From: Candidatus Blautia stercorigallinarum
Lineage (GTDB): Bacteria > Bacillota > Clostridia > Lachnospirales > Lachnospiraceae
NCBI GenBank assembly: GCA_019112785.1
Contig: DXIQ01000025.1
Location: forward strand, 1-40,130
Direction of reading: 5' to 3'
DNA: 40,130 bases
The notes beneath the pieces are model-generated. The model had not been told where the DNA came from, did not search any database, and saw only the letters and a list, made by a program, of their open reading frames with translations. Made by a program: the position numbers and the translations under genes. Numbering within the stretch: position 1 is the stretch's first letter; the number at the start of each line of letters is the position of its first letter. Below, in pieces: positions 39,901-40,130 of the stretch.

Positions 39901-40130
39901 TAAGAAGCTATGGGATACAAAGTTCGACAGAGGTTCCATGCAAATATTTTCGACCACCTTTTGGGTTAAGGCCATACGGACAGCCGGGTCAACTGCCGCC
40001 AGCAGCAAGGGCTGCATTATTGATTGAGTTAGAAGCTCAAATTTTATAAGTTGGTAACTTTACAACCAGTGCATGAGAAAGGTGCACATCAACTTGTGAA
40101 ACGGTCAATAAGAGTAGTAAAAGTGAGATA

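Noticed and set aside
39715..40027. ORFs of 100 (-) and 70 (+) codons near the right edge
   Set aside because: One begins inside a palindromic terminator region and neither has a ribosome site or family resemblance.

Overview
The window looks like a chromosomal segment from a low-to-mid GC Gram-positive gut anaerobe of the Lachnospiraceae (Clostridia; Blautia/Dorea-like). This is inferred from gene content and not from a marker gene: a pyrophosphate-type phosphofructokinase next to a class II aldolase, a glgC-glgD pair, a DUF2325-DUF3793-flavodoxin operon, a HrcA/CIRCE-type heat-shock operator before htpG, and strong AGGAGG ribosome sites throughout. Most of the window is ordinary housekeeping sequence. 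Three stretches are not.

Left end (1-4150), accessory island. A transposase gene runs off the left edge on the minus strand. Its leader can fold over its own Shine-Dalgarno sequence. Next to it is a lone, AT-rich gene for a 984-residue protein that joins a calcineurin-like metallophosphoesterase to a P-loop ATPase and carries two cysteine clusters. I do not recognise it as a named system; a defence or conflict role is an inference. The island ends inside the first Walker A motif of an ABC-F (Uup-like) gene, which has lost its first codons.

Core block 1 (5.8-15.7 kb). A PRD antiterminator gene sits behind a RAT/terminator leader and is followed by ptsH, ptsI and a free-standing EIIB gene. Then come a PPi-type phosphofructokinase gene, a divergent fba with a structured leader, glgC-glgD (minus strand) and an AGCS amino-acid:sodium symporter. 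Together these cover sugar uptake energetics, mid-glycolysis and glycogen synthesis.

Decay patch (15.7-17.7 kb). A LacI-family fragment is followed by a GH43-like glycosidase split into two frames exactly at an A-AAA-AAC heptamer.

Core block 2 (17.8-29.7 kb): truA, a hotdog thioesterase, glnS, a MocR-type regulator, a K+/H+ antiporter with a terminator in its leader, a YtxH-like protein, a HAD phosphatase, the DUF2325-DUF3793-flavodoxin operon with paired palindromic operators, maf, a phosphoglycolate-phosphatase-like HAD, a small acidic protein and a methyltransferase.

Ghost element (29,654-30,848). A 19-bp direct repeat brackets 1.2 kb that holds a Hol_Tox-like type I toxin with its antisense RNA and the last 50 or so codons of a tyrosine recombinase. 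The right repeat is the left half of a perfect CIRCE operator for htpG, so the element appears to have integrated into that operator and rebuilt it at one end.

Core block 3 (31-39.7 kb): htpG with two acidic inserts, an FAD-dependent dehydrogenase, a cupin, nudC, a DUF5721-like protein, a DegV protein, and a Pit phosphate transporter with its DUF47/PhoU-like partner. A family of related palindromes, whose arms resemble CTGTCCCATTA, sits at the 3' ends of four transcription units and probably provides terminators.
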